NCBI GenBank assembly: GCA_944320995.1
Contig: CALUJQ010000007.1
Coordinates: 21,994 to 85,993, forward strand
DNA: 64,000 nt
Direction: 5' to 3'
From: an uncultured Barnesiella sp.
GTDB lineage: Bacteria > Bacteroidota > Bacteroidia > Bacteroidales > Barnesiellaceae
Shown: positions 34,415-43,414 of the stretch, piece by piece
How positions within the stretch are numbered: the first letter of the stretch is position 1
Layout of the letters: each line of letters starts with the position of its first letter
The notes under the pieces: model-generated
Database searches by the model: none
Seen by the model: only the letters and a program-made list of their open reading frames with translations
What the model was told of the DNA's origin: nothing
Position numbers and translations under genes: made by a program

Positions 34415-35452
34415 ATGAGCAGATTTTTCAACATACAGACCGACGCGGAGGGAGCGAGCACGATCTTCCTCTACGGCGACATCGGGGATTCTTACGAAGT
34501 GCAGAGCGGGCGGGTGGCCCGGGAACTGTTGGAAGCCGAGAAGGCGGGCCGCCGGGTCAATATCCGCATCAACAGCAATGGCGGCGAAGTCTATTGCGGC
34601 ATCGCCATTTACAACGCCATCAAGAACAGCAAGGCCGACGTGCACATCTATGTGGACGGCATCGCGGCCAGCATGGCCAGCGTAATCGCCCTGTGCGGCC
34701 AGCCGGTGGAGATGAGCAAGTACGCGAGGCTGATGCTGCACAGCGTGAGCGGCGGCTGCTACGGAAACAAAAAGGAGATGCAGAAGTGCATCGAAGAGAT
34801 AGAGAGTCTCGAGGATAGCCTTGGGGATATATACGCCGCCCGACTCGGCATGACGAAAGAGGAGGTCAAAGCCCGGTTTTTCGACGGTGAGGACCACTGG
34901 CTGACGGCGGAAGAGGCGCTCCGGCTCGGCTTTATCGACGGCATCTATGACGCGGAACCGGTTCCGGCGGGCAGCACCCCGGAACAGATATACACTTTAT
35001 TCAATAACCGGCTCGCAGAGCCACAAAACAAAAGCAAGATGAACTTGGAGGAAATTCGAAAACACCCCTCGTTTGCCAATTGCAAGAGCGAGGAGGAAGT
35101 AATCGCGCAGGCTCAGGCCTACGCCAAGGAAGCGGGCCGGGTAGCCGGTCTGGAAGAGGAAAACACCGATCTGAAAACCCGGTTGAAAGCGTTCGAGGAC
35201 AAGGCGGCCGCCGATGAAGAAGCCGCCCGAAAGGCCCTGCTCGACGCCGCCGAGGCGGACGGCCGCATCAACGCCGAGACCCGTCCGGTGTATGAGAACA
35301 TTTTGAAGTCCAACCCGGAAGAGGGAGAAAAGGCGTTGAAGGCGCTCACGCCGAAACGTAAGGTCATGGAAGACCTGAAAGTGGAGCCGGGAGACGAGAG
35401 CCCGTGGAACAAACGTATGAAAGAACTCAAAAACAAACTTAACAAGCAATAA
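34415..35452 (+). CDS. ClpP-like head maturation protease with C-terminal scaffold
   Basis: 345 aa. The first 190 residues are a ClpP/S14-type serine protease (VNIRINSNGGEVYCGIAIYN; Ser86 in DGIAASMAS; His109 in RLMLHSVSG). The rest is a charged coiled coil (VAGLEEENTDLKTRLKAFED) that probably acts as scaffold and is cleaved off, comparable to Mu gpI/Z. The ATG at 34415 (MSRFFNIQ) fits the protease start; an upstream frame extension is not homologous. First gene of the plus-strand late operon. Confidence 0.92.
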   Translation: MSRFFNIQTDAEGASTIFLYGDIGDSYEVQSGRVARELLEAEKAGRRVNIRINSNGGEVYCGIAIYNAIKNSKADVHIYVDGIAASMASVIALCGQPVEMSKYARLMLHSVSGGCYGNKKEMQKCIEEIESLEDSLGDIYAARLGMTKEEVKARFFDGEDHWLTAEEALRLGFIDGIYDAEPVPAGSTPEQIYTLFNNRLAEPQNKSKMNLEEIRKHPSFANCKSEEEVIAQAQAYAKEAGRVAGLEEENTDLKTRLKAFEDKAAADEEAARKALLDAAEADGRINAETRPVYENILKSNPEEGEKALKALTPKRKVMEDLKVEPGDESPWNKRMKELKNKLNKQ

Positions 35453-35454
35453 CA

Positions 35455-36660
35455 ATGGCGATAGTAGTAAAAAACACCAATTACAACGGCGAGGTGCTGG
35501 AGCAGCTGCTGACCCTCGCCGCCACCGGCAACGAGATTGTGGAGAAAGGCCTTATCATGGTCATTCCCGGCGTGGAAAAGAAAATCAGCCTGCCCCGCCT
35601 GAGAAGCGGGAAGATGCTCCAGAAGCGTAAAGAGAACCCCGGCGTGGAAGATTCGAAGGGCAATTTCAATTACGACGAAAAGAGCCTCGACCCGAAGGAC
35701 TTCATGGCCTTCACCGTGTTCAACCCCCGCGCCTTCGAACAAATCTGGCGCAAGTGGCAGCCGAAAGGCAACCTCGTGTTCGCCGAATTGCCTCCCGAAG
35801 CCCAGAACGCACTGTTGGCCGAACTGGCCAAACAGGTACAGTTCGAATTAGGTGACCATTACATCAACGGCGAATACGGAAACGATGATGACCATCTGTT
35901 TAACGGTATCCTCACCCAAATGGCCAAAGATACGGAACTCATCATCGTGGACAGCGAGGAAACAACCATGCTCGGCAAGTTGAAAGCCGTTCGGAGCGCT
36001 ATCCCCAAAGCAATCCGCAACAACCCGAACCTGCGCATCATCATGAGCATCGACGATTTCGACAAGTACGACGACGAGCTGACCGAGCGCGAGGCCAAGA
36101 ATGCCAGCGAGACGGACGTCAACGCCAGACGTTACAAGGGCATCGCCATCGAGACGCTGGCCGCATGGCCCGACGGCCTGATCGTGGCCACGCTGTGCTC
36201 GATGGGCGCCGACGGCAACCTGTTCGCCGCCGTCAATCTGCAAGACGACGAGAATGTCATTCAAATCGACAAGATTGCCAATGCCAGCGAGTTATACTTC
36301 TTCAAGATGCTGATGAAAGTCGACACCAACATCGCCTTCGGTGAGGAGACCGTGGTACTCGACAGCCGCGACACCCCCGTGTTCAAGCCGGCCGCCAAGA
36401 CCATCTCGGCCGACCCGACTACGGTGACTATTCCGGCCGAAGGCGGGAGCAAGGCTGTGACCGTGACGGCCAGCGGTGAATATACCGTAGGGGTGGCCCC
36501 GGCCGGGTTTGAGGTCGAGGAGACCGAGACCGGCGTGACCATTTCGGCGGAAGCCAACGACACGGGTAACGCGAAAAGCGGAACGCTGACCATCACCCTG
36601 AACTCGGACGAATCGAAAACCGCGAAGATAACCATCTCGCAAGCCAAACAAGAAGCCTAA
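35455..36660 (+). CDS. Major capsid protein with C-terminal BACON-like domain
   Basis: 401 aa. Residues 1-300 form the capsid protein (Mu gpT position; NNPNLRIIMSIDDFDKYDDE, YFFKMLMKVDTNIAFGEETV). A C-terminal beta-sandwich of about 90 residues starts near ISADPTTVTIPAEGGSKAVT and ends in SKTAKITISQAKQEA, the pattern of BACON/Ig-like domains of Bacteroidetes. Such a domain on the capsid surface could bind glycans or mucus. It directly follows the protease/scaffold gene. Confidence 0.88.
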   Translation: MAIVVKNTNYNGEVLEQLLTLAATGNEIVEKGLIMVIPGVEKKISLPRLRSGKMLQKRKENPGVEDSKGNFNYDEKSLDPKDFMAFTVFNPRAFEQIWRKWQPKGNLVFAELPPEAQNALLAELAKQVQFELGDHYINGEYGNDDDHLFNGILTQMAKDTELIIVDSEETTMLGKLKAVRSAIPKAIRNNPNLRIIMSIDDFDKYDDELTEREAKNASETDVNARRYKGIAIETLAAWPDGLIVATLCSMGADGNLFAAVNLQDDENVIQIDKIANASELYFFKMLMKVDTNIAFGEETVVLDSRDTPVFKPAAKTISADPTTVTIPAEGGSKAVTVTASGEYTVGVAPAGFEVEETETGVTISAEANDTGNAKSGTLTITLNSDESKTAKITISQAKQEA

Positions 36661-36663
36661 CCC

Positions 36664-37125
36664 ATGGGGAAATTGAAATATCTGGTTCTGCACTGCACCG
36701 CCACCCCCGAGGGGCGTGAGGTGAGTTCTGACGAGATTCGCCGGTGGCACACCTCGGCACCCCCTGCCGGGCGAGGCTGGAAGCAAGTCGGCTACACCGA
36801 CATGATTCACCTCGACGGCCGGGTGGAGCGGCTGGTGGACAACAACGAGGATGCGCAGGTAGATTCTTGGGAGATTACCAACGGGGCAAAAGGGTACAAT
36901 ACGACAGCCCGGCACGTTGTGTACGTCGGCGGTGTCGCCGCCGACGGCAAGACTCCCAAGGACACCCGTACCTCGGCGCAGCGTAAAGCCATGGAGGCCT
37001 ATGTGAAGGATTTCCACCGCCGATTCCCTAATGTGGAGATAGTCGGCCATAACGATCTGGCGGCGAAAGCCTGCCCTTCATTCGACGTTCGGAAATGGAT
37101 GAAAGAGACAGGTATCGAACCCTAA
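36664..37125 (+). CDS. N-acetylmuramoyl-L-alanine amidase (T7 lysozyme-like endolysin)
   Basis: 153 aa. Zinc ligands His10 (LVLHCTATP), His129 and Cys137 (IVGHNDLAAKACPSFDV), with Tyr44 and Lys135 at the catalytic positions of T7 lysozyme. It cuts the amide bond between muramic acid and the peptide stem. No signal peptide, so it needs a holin or other export route. It sits between capsid and tail genes. Confidence 0.93.
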   Translation: MGKLKYLVLHCTATPEGREVSSDEIRRWHTSAPPAGRGWKQVGYTDMIHLDGRVERLVDNNEDAQVDSWEITNGAKGYNTTARHVVYVGGVAADGKTPKDTRTSAQRKAMEAYVKDFHRRFPNVEIVGHNDLAAKACPSFDVRKWMKETGIEP

Positions 37126-37137
37126 AAAACGACACAG

Positions 37138-37599
37138 ATGGAACTCAGTGAATTTTTGAACATCGCACTGGGTGGCGGCCTGCTGGCGACCATCATCGGC
37201 CTGCTGACGCTGAAAGCCACCGTCCGCAAGGCGGGGTCGGAGGCTGAAAAGGCGAAGGCGGAAGCCGAGGCGGTGCGGATAGACAACGCTGAGCACGCCA
37301 CCCGTATGTTAGTGAGCAATATTGTCGAACCTTTAAAAGACGAACTCAATGCGACCCGTAAAGATTTGCAGGCGACGAAGCGGGAGATGGCCCGCCTCCG
37401 GAAGGCTGTCGATACTGCCAATAGTTGCAAGTATCATGACGATTGCCCTGTGCTCCGGGGGGTGCGCGAGCACCCGAAAGACGGCGCGGGAGGCGACCCG
37501 GACGGAAGCGGGCCGGGCGACCGACTCGACAAGCGCAGTCCTCCTGATTCGGACGGAGAAGGTGCCGATGTCGGAGGTGACGCTGGAGATCCCGGCTGA
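37138..37599 (+). CDS. Membrane-anchored coiled-coil protein (holin or i-spanin-like)
   Basis: 153 aa. One N-terminal membrane helix (LNIALGGGLLATIIGLLTL) and then a long charged coiled coil (SEAEKAKAEAEAVRIDNAEH). The last third is Gly/Asp/Pro-rich because it overlaps the next gene in another frame over 251 bp. It resembles the Mu gp25/DUF2730 type. The topology suits an inner-membrane spanin or holin-associated protein. Placed in the lysis cassette by position. Confidence 0.7.
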   Translation: MELSEFLNIALGGGLLATIIGLLTLKATVRKAGSEAEKAKAEAEAVRIDNAEHATRMLVSNIVEPLKDELNATRKDLQATKREMARLRKAVDTANSCKYHDDCPVLRGVREHPKDGAGGDPDGSGPGDRLDKRSPPDSDGEGADVGGDAGDPG

Positions 37600-37912
37600 C
37601 AGCATCCTAATGCTGCCCTCCGAGGCCTCGTTTACGGGGAAAAGCGGCCGGGCGAACGTGGAGGTCGGCCGCCGGGGAGACGCCATCGTCGTGCGGGCGA
37701 GTTGCGACAGCCTGCAAGTACGGCTCGAGTATTACGAGCGGCAGTCCGCCTCCTATCGGGAGGCCTACGGGCAGATGAGAGCCCTCTATGAGGAGGAGCG
37801 CGAACGGCGTTCGAATCCCGTTCGAACCTTTTTCACCGGGTTCGGCATCGGCATAGCGATAACGATTTTAACAACAATAATCATCAAAAACAAAGTGAAA
37901 TATGGCAACTAA
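37349..37912 (+). CDS. Lipoprotein with C-terminal membrane helix, u-spanin-like
   Basis: 187 aa. A basic N-terminus then a hydrophobic stretch (LSILPIVASIMTIALC) ending in a lipobox-like SGGC give a lipoprotein signal. The middle is periplasmic, with a helical segment (SLQVRLEYYERQSASYREAY). A C-terminal membrane helix (FFTGFGIGIAITILTTIIIK) follows. Lipid anchor plus C-terminal helix is the layout of unimolecular spanins, which fuse inner and outer membranes at lysis. It begins inside the preceding gene in another frame, like nested Rz/Rz1. An inner start at 37436 is possible. Confidence 0.7.
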   Translation: MRPVKICRRRSGRWPASGRLSILPIVASIMTIALCSGGCASTRKTAREATRTEAGRATDSTSAVLLIRTEKVPMSEVTLEIPADSILMLPSEASFTGKSGRANVEVGRRGDAIVVRASCDSLQVRLEYYERQSASYREAYGQMRALYEEERERRSNPVRTFFTGFGIGIAITILTTIIIKNKVKYGN

Positions 37913-38393
37913 AAAGTTTATCTACGGCATAGCCGTGGTCAAGTTTAACAGCAAAGAGATCGGTTACATCGAGAAAGGTAGCTGGGACTGGGGCGGCACG
38001 AAGCCCGAGAGCACCGACATCGAGGCCGAGCAGGTGCCCGACGCGCCGGTGCTGACGCTGGCCAACAAAAATGCAACCATTGCTCCCACGTTCAATCTCA
38101 TTCAACTGGATTATGAAAACATACAGGCCGTACTGGGTGGCACGCTGGTAGGAAGTGCCGGCAGTTACACCGGATGGAAAGCCCCGACCGACCTTGTGGA
38201 ATTGCGCGGCCCGTGGGAAATCCAGTTCGTGAGCGGACAGACGATGAAGATTCCCAACGGTACCATTATGGCCAACTTGGGCGGCAAGCTGACGCTGACC
38301 GAGGTTTCCAAGATAGAGTGCCAGCTGAAAGTGAACAAGCCGGAGGAAGCGGACACCGCTCCTTACGAAATCAACGACACCCCATCGGATTAA
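37902..38393 (+). CDS. Major tail tube protein
   Basis: 163 aa. Reads as a siphovirus tail tube: IYGIAVVKFNSKEIGYIEKG, APVLTLANKNATIAPTFNLI, ELRGPWEIQFVSGQTMKIPN. It precedes the frameshifted chaperone pair and the tape measure gene, the canonical order for long flexible tails. It overlaps the spanin gene by 11 bp. Confidence 0.82.
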   Translation: MATKKFIYGIAVVKFNSKEIGYIEKGSWDWGGTKPESTDIEAEQVPDAPVLTLANKNATIAPTFNLIQLDYENIQAVLGGTLVGSAGSYTGWKAPTDLVELRGPWEIQFVSGQTMKIPNGTIMANLGGKLTLTEVSKIECQLKVNKPEEADTAPYEINDTPSD

Positions 38394-38396
38394 CGT

Positions 38397-38885
38397 ATGG
38401 ACGAGAAAGTCGCACGCCTCATACAGCGCGAGGGGGCGGCCGCCCTATTGGACCGGGGCGTGTCCGTCCCCTTGAAGGATATCCGCCTCCCGTTCTGCAA
38501 GCCTCTGCGCCTGCGCGTCGTCATGCGACGGCCCCGGTTGGGTGGTCTGATTCGTTTGGCCCGGGTTTATCTCTCTTTGGGGGTGACGGCGAAACAGATG
38601 AACAAGTTTACGAAGGAGGAGGAAATGGCCTTTCTCGTATCGCACGGCAAACAGGTGAGCCGCATGGTGGCCTATACGCTGTGCCGCGGCTGGATCAGCC
38701 GGCGGCTGCTAATCGGGGCAACGGCATGGCTGGTGCGCAACTGGGTGGAGACCGAGTATATCTCGGCCGCCATGCGCAGCTTCATCTTCCTGCTGGGCAC
38801 CGACCCTTTTACGAATATTATCAGATCAGTCGAGCGGACGAATCCGATGAGACTGAGGCTGAGCCGCCCAAGAAAGGGGAGTTAA
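38397..38885 (+). CDS. Tail assembly chaperone, short form (gpG-like)
   Basis: 162 aa. Upstream half of the lambda G/GT-type pair, located between tail tube and tape measure. Core sequence LIRLARVYLSLGVTAKQMNK and ETEYISAAMRSFIFLLGTDPF. About 95% of ribosomes would be expected to finish here if the system behaves like lambda. The slippery heptamer lies near the end, so the last 25 residues (after DPF) are specific to this form. Confidence 0.8.
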   Translation: MDEKVARLIQREGAAALLDRGVSVPLKDIRLPFCKPLRLRVVMRRPRLGGLIRLARVYLSLGVTAKQMNKFTKEEEMAFLVSHGKQVSRMVAYTLCRGWISRRLLIGATAWLVRNWVETEYISAAMRSFIFLLGTDPFTNIIRSVERTNPMRLRLSRPRKGS

Positions 38886-39109
38886 AGACGGTATTCGAGC
38901 CCTCCCATAGCCCCTTCGGATTTGTCTGGCAGGTGGCCGACGCCACCGGCTGGTGTGTAAAGTACATACTGGAAGGTGTAAACTTTCAAACCTTAATCAT
39001 GATGCTGGCCGACGCCCCGCGCTATGTACGCAGGAAACAGGAGGAGAAGAGTGCGGAGGACGAGGCTAACGACATCGTGGGATTCTTTCAAAGCAACTTA
39101 AAAAAGTGA
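38397..39109 (+). CDS. Tail assembly chaperone, -1 frameshift product (gpGT-like)
   Basis: About 237 aa if ribosomes slip -1 at 38804-38810. The extension reads YEYYQISRADESDETEAEPP then SHSPFGFVWQVADATGWCVK and ends IVGFFQSNLKK at 39109, one base before the tape measure start. The -1 frame has no ATG start of its own near the junction, which supports synthesis by frameshifting. The long form binds the tape measure protein during tail assembly. Confidence 0.78.
38804..38810 (+). promoter_or_regulatory. Programmed -1 ribosomal frameshift site (C CCT TTT)
   Basis: The zero frame reads CCT TTT after a C. Slippage gives CCC TTT and continues TAC GAA TAT. It fits the X XXY YYZ heptamer rule exactly and sits where the upstream frame passes to the downstream frame. 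Confidence 0.8.
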
Positions 39110-39110
39110 C

Positions 39111-42100
39111 ATGGCAAAACCGGTAGAGATAGAGGTACTGATGAAGGACCGCATGTCGGGGGCGCTCGACAAGGCGGGCCACAAGGTCGACGAACTGAAA
39201 GGCAAGGTGACCACCGCCAATGCGGAGTTGGACAGGCAGGCTCAGAAGCTGCGCGAATCGATAGCCGGACTCCGAGCGCAGATGGAGGAGTTGCGCAAGG
39301 CTGGGCAGACGGCCAACCCGAATCTCGACCAGAGCGAGAACATCGCCGAAATCGAGGCGCTTGAAAAGCAGATCGCCGAGTTGGAAGCCCGGTTGAAGCG
39401 GCTGGACGATACCGCCGATAAGACGCAGCCGGTGCCCCGGGGCATGAACGGCGCCAAGGCGCAATTCAACGGTCTGAACATGAGTATCCAACAGATCGCC
39501 CGGGAGATGCCCTCCTTGGCTATGGGTCCCCAGATGTTCTTTCTTGCCATCTCCAACAACCTGCCCATCTTCGCCGACGAGGTGCAAAGGGCGAAGCGTG
39601 AATATGAGGGTTTGGTGAAGTCCGGACAAAAGGGTGTACCCGTTTGGCGCCAAATTCTCAACTCTCTGCTTTCGTGGCAAACAGCTATGACCACAGGCAT
39701 CATGTTGTTGGTCATGTACGGCAACGAGTTGGTCGACTGGGTTAAAGGTCTGTTCAGCGCCAAGGATGGAGTCGACGCCTTAAAAAAGGCCATGCAGGAG
39801 AAAAACGAGGTAGAAAAGGAGGGGCATGCCGTTTCTATACGCACCCGCGCCGAACTGGACAACACGATTCGCGAGTTGAGGGATTTTATAGGCACCAAAG
39901 AGCAGGAGAAGAGCAAGGTCGATGAGTTGAACCGTAAATATGGCGATGCCTTCGGCTCCTACAAAACATTGGCTGAATGGTATGATGTGCTTATACAAAA
40001 GGGTGATGCCTATATTGAATCTTTGTTCAATCAGGCCAAGACCCAGTCGTATATAAAGAAGGCCGTAGAGGCTGACGAAAAGGCCAACGAAATACACAGC
40101 AAAGGCAAGGAAGAATACCGCCCGTTTTGGGGTGCTGGTGGAAAGGCCTACATGTTTTTGGGTGGAAGCAATATCGGTCACTACGGAAGCGACCCGGCTG
40201 AGACCGCTTTCAACAAGGCACTGCAAGAAATAGAGAATGAAAAGCAACACTATCTGAACCAAGCCGAATGGTTTCAGCAAGAATATTCTCGAATTACAAA
40301 AGAATCAGGACTTTCTGACTATCGGACGATTACGCCCGATAACAATCAAGAAGAAAATGCCGCCAAGAAACAGGCCGAGAAGAAAACGCAGGCACAACAA
40401 AAGTTGAATGACGAGTTGCTGGCGTTAGAACGGCAGAATCAACAGAACTGGCTCGACTTGCAGGAAGATGGCACGCAGAAGCGGCTGGCACAGATAGAGG
40501 CCGACTACGACCGGCAGAAATCTGAAATCGAGAAAAAGGCCCGTGAACTGGCCGAACTGAACAAGAAAGCCGGAATTGCCGGAATCAATGCCTCCGGGTT
40601 GACCGGCAGGCAGCAGGAGGAAATCGACCGCGCCAATACCCTCGCCGAAGATGCACGAGATAAGGAGCGCACGGCGGTTTACCGGAAAGAGGCCGCCGCC
40701 ATGCGCGACTATCTGAAAGAGTATGGCTCCTACCAGCAGCAGAAGCTGGCCATTGCCGAGGAGTATGCCGAAAAGATACGACAGGCACAGTCCGAGGGCG
40801 AGCGACTCTCTCTCGAAAAAGAGCGGGCCTCGGCCATCAACCGGCTGGAACTGTCGGCTATTCAACAGCAGATCGACTGGGGAAGCGTGTTCGGCAATTT
40901 CGGGGTGATGTTCCGTGAACAGGTGCAGCCAACCATCGACCGGCTGAAGGCCATCGCCCAAAGCCAGGAGTTTCAGTCCTCGGCCGGCATCGACGAGAAA
41001 GAAACTTTGTATGGACTGATTTCCAATCTGCAACAGTCCGAGACGATTTGGGACGGGGAGATTTTCCGCCGCATCAACGATGACCTCGCATCCTATCAAA
41101 ACGCCATGCGCAACTATATGGCCGCACAACAGCGGGAACTCGAGGCTACCGAGGCATTGTCCACCGCCAAGGAAAAACTGAGAGAGGCCGAGAGTAGCGG
41201 CGACGCCCGAAGTATCGATGCGGCTGAACTCTATGTAGGGGAAGCTGCGAAGAACCTCAACAAAGCCTCGCAAGACGTCCAGCTGTTCGGCGCACAGGTA
41301 CAAAGCACCACGACCAACCTCCGGGAGTCCTCAGAACAAGCGGCCAGCATGTTCGTCAACCTCGAATCGGGAATTAGGAACCTTTCGTCGGGAAACCTCA
41401 GTGGCATAGGTCAAGGCTTCATGCAACTCGACAAGTTGTTCAACGGCGGCAAACTCACCGAGCAACTCGGGGGCTCTCTTGCGAATGGCGTTGAGAAACT
41501 TTTCGGAAATAACAGTGCTATCGAGGCCCTACAAGAGGGGTTGGGAAATTCCGGCTTTGTTGGTTCTATCATTTCAGCCATACTTTCCATTCTGGACGAT
41601 TTGGCCGAAGAGGGTGTGGGCGGAATCGTATCGGGATTAATAGATACCGTATTGGGGGCTGTCAGTGGCATTATCGACAACCTCTTTTCCTTAGAACTCT
41701 TTCAGCAGATTGGCGAATCTCTCCTAAAAGGGGTAGCCAATATCCTCGACGCAATTACCTTCGGTGGGTTGGGCAAACTGGCAGGGAATGGAGATAGCGA
41801 CCCCCGCTTGGAGGAGGAGATGGAGCACCTGAGCAGCGCCAACGAGGCGCTGGCCTACTCCATAGACCGCCTCTCCGAAAAAATCGAGGAGGCCTCCGGA
41901 CAGGAGGCGTCCGACCTCTACGAGGAGCAGAAGCGGCGCATCGACGAGTCCGAGGCCAACACCCGGCAGCAGATGCAGCGCGAGGGGGCGGCCTACACCA
42001 ACGGCTTCTGGAGCATCGGAGGAAAACACTCCTCGAACAAACGGATAGACGACGCCATGAGCGACTACGACTGGCAGCGCGTCAGCGACGCGGTCGGGCG

Positions 42101-42872
42101 GACGATCGGCGAGGCCGCCGACTTCTGGAACCTCTCGAGCGAGGAGATGGCCCGGGTGGCCGAAGAGGCTCCCGACCTCTACGCCAAGATCAAGGACTAC
42201 GCCTCCGCAGGTTACAAGGACGCCGGCCAATACATGGACGACTACATCGCCTTCGCCGAGGAGCGGGAGGAGCTGGAGCAGAAATATTACGAGAGCCTCA
42301 CACAGGTCTCCTTCGACAGCGTATATGACGGCTTCATCGACATGTTGATGGATATGTCGTCGGACTGGGAGGAGTTTGCTGACGACCTGAGCGAGCAGTT
42401 GACGCGCGCCATGCTCAAGACCGAGTTGGATAAACAACTCAAAGCGGAGGTGGAGCGGTGGTACAAGGCTTATGGCGATGCAATGGCCGACGGCCGGCTG
42501 GACGACGACGAGATCGAGTGGCTGAACGACTGGTGGCGGTCCATCGTCGACCAAGGCATCGACCTGCGCGGCAGCATCGCGGACGCCACCGGCTACACCG
42601 GCGACGACAGCGGCACGAGCCAGAGCGGGAAATCGGGCGGGTTCACCGCCATGAGCCAAGATCAGGGCACCAAGCTCGAAGGACTCTTTGTATCCGGACA
42701 AATGCACTGGTCGAGCATAGACGACAAGATGAGCGATGTGAGTGAGCAGATGGGCTCGGCCGTAGACCACCTGCGGCGCATCGAGGAGAACACCGGCACC
42801 AGTGCTAAGCATCTTGGCGAGATAAAAGATGATATAAAAAAAATCGTAAGGGATGGACTAAAAATGAAATAA
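39111..42872 (+). CDS. Tape measure protein
   Basis: 1253 aa. N-terminal coiled coil (SGALDKAGHKVDELKGKVTT), a hydrophobic segment around residue 200 (AMTTGIMLLVMYGNELVDWV), long helical repeats, then further hydrophobic helices near residues 820-870 (IISAILSILDDLAEEGVGGI). The C-terminal region is acidic and helical. At about 0.15 nm per residue it predicts a tail near 190 nm. The absence of a sheath gene before it means a siphovirus tail. Confidence 0.93.
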   Translation: MAKPVEIEVLMKDRMSGALDKAGHKVDELKGKVTTANAELDRQAQKLRESIAGLRAQMEELRKAGQTANPNLDQSENIAEIEALEKQIAELEARLKRLDDTADKTQPVPRGMNGAKAQFNGLNMSIQQIAREMPSLAMGPQMFFLAISNNLPIFADEVQRAKREYEGLVKSGQKGVPVWRQILNSLLSWQTAMTTGIMLLVMYGNELVDWVKGLFSAKDGVDALKKAMQEKNEVEKEGHAVSIRTRAELDNTIRELRDFIGTKEQEKSKVDELNRKYGDAFGSYKTLAEWYDVLIQKGDAYIESLFNQAKTQSYIKKAVEADEKANEIHSKGKEEYRPFWGAGGKAYMFLGGSNIGHYGSDPAETAFNKALQEIENEKQHYLNQAEWFQQEYSRITKESGLSDYRTITPDNNQEENAAKKQAEKKTQAQQKLNDELLALERQNQQNWLDLQEDGTQKRLAQIEADYDRQKSEIEKKARELAELNKKAGIAGINASGLTGRQQEEIDRANTLAEDARDKERTAVYRKEAAAMRDYLKEYGSYQQQKLAIAEEYAEKIRQAQSEGERLSLEKERASAINRLELSAIQQQIDWGSVFGNFGVMFREQVQPTIDRLKAIAQSQEFQSSAGIDEKETLYGLISNLQQSETIWDGEIFRRINDDLASYQNAMRNYMAAQQRELEATEALSTAKEKLREAESSGDARSIDAAELYVGEAAKNLNKASQDVQLFGAQVQSTTTNLRESSEQAASMFVNLESGIRNLSSGNLSGIGQGFMQLDKLFNGGKLTEQLGGSLANGVEKLFGNNSAIEALQEGLGNSGFVGSIISAILSILDDLAEEGVGGIVSGLIDTVLGAVSGIIDNLFSLELFQQIGESLLKGVANILDAITFGGLGKLAGNGDSDPRLEEEMEHLSSANEALAYSIDRLSEKIEEASGQEASDLYEEQKRRIDESEANTRQQMQREGAAYTNGFWSIGGKHSSNKRIDDAMSDYDWQRVSDAVGRTIGEAADFWNLSSEEMARVAEEAPDLYAKIKDYASAGYKDAGQYMDDYIAFAEEREELEQKYYESLTQVSFDSVYDGFIDMLMDMSSDWEEFADDLSEQLTRAMLKTELDKQLKAEVERWYKAYGDAMADGRLDDDEIEWLNDWWRSIVDQGIDLRGSIADATGYTGDDSGTSQSGKSGGFTAMSQDQGTKLEGLFVSGQMHWSSIDDKMSDVSEQMGSAVDHLRRIEENTGTSAKHLGEIKDDIKKIVRDGLKMK

Positions 42873-42898
42873 ACACAATTCTATAAAAATAATAGGCT

Positions 42899-43369
42899 AT
42901 GACATTGGATAATATATTGGGCGACAAGATGTATATTAATGGCAAGGATGTGTGGAAGGAGTTCGGCGTGTTCTTGGCGGAGAAAAAGCGAGGAGATCGA
43001 AATAACCTGAAAGCTATAATGACGCCGTCAAAAACAAAACCACATGTGGCCGTTGACATACGCGAGGCGAATGGCGAGGGTTACTCAGAGAATCTGCAAA
43101 TTAGGGTGCAGGCACGCGATGTAAAACTATGTTTCGCTCTCTATGCCGATACCCGGGAAGATTGGTTGTCACAATATAAAAATTTTTTAGATTACCTAAA
43201 AGAGGGCGATAAAGGATGGCTTGAGCTATATTTCACCGGATTGGAATTGAAGTTGCACGTTTTTTACAAGGAGGCGAGCGAATATGAGCCACTCACTTAC
43301 CTCTGGAAGGTGGGCAAGCAGGCCGGCCGATTTTATGTGACATTCCGCGAGCCTGAGCCGGCTATTTGA
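42899..43369 (+). CDS. Distal tail protein-like (Dit)
   Basis: 156 aa, MYINGKDVWKEFGVFLAEKK then LQIRVQARDVKLCFALYADT and LELYFTGLELKLHVFYKEAS. The DVWKEFGV... opening and the position between tape measure and the large tail protein fit a distal tail hub protein. Sequence family not certain. A+T-richer than the tape measure gene. Confidence 0.65.
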   Translation: MTLDNILGDKMYINGKDVWKEFGVFLAEKKRGDRNNLKAIMTPSKTKPHVAVDIREANGEGYSENLQIRVQARDVKLCFALYADTREDWLSQYKNFLDYLKEGDKGWLELYFTGLELKLHVFYKEASEYEPLTYLWKVGKQAGRFYVTFREPEPAI

Positions 43370-43414
43370 ATGAATTTATAATAGCATTAAAACGATATTA
43401 AAACAGCGTACGAA

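Noticed and set aside
38174..38800. Independent gene in the downstream frame before the frameshift site
   Set aside because: It overlaps the tail tube and chaperone genes and its sequence before 38805 is not protein-like. Only the part after the slippery site is real.
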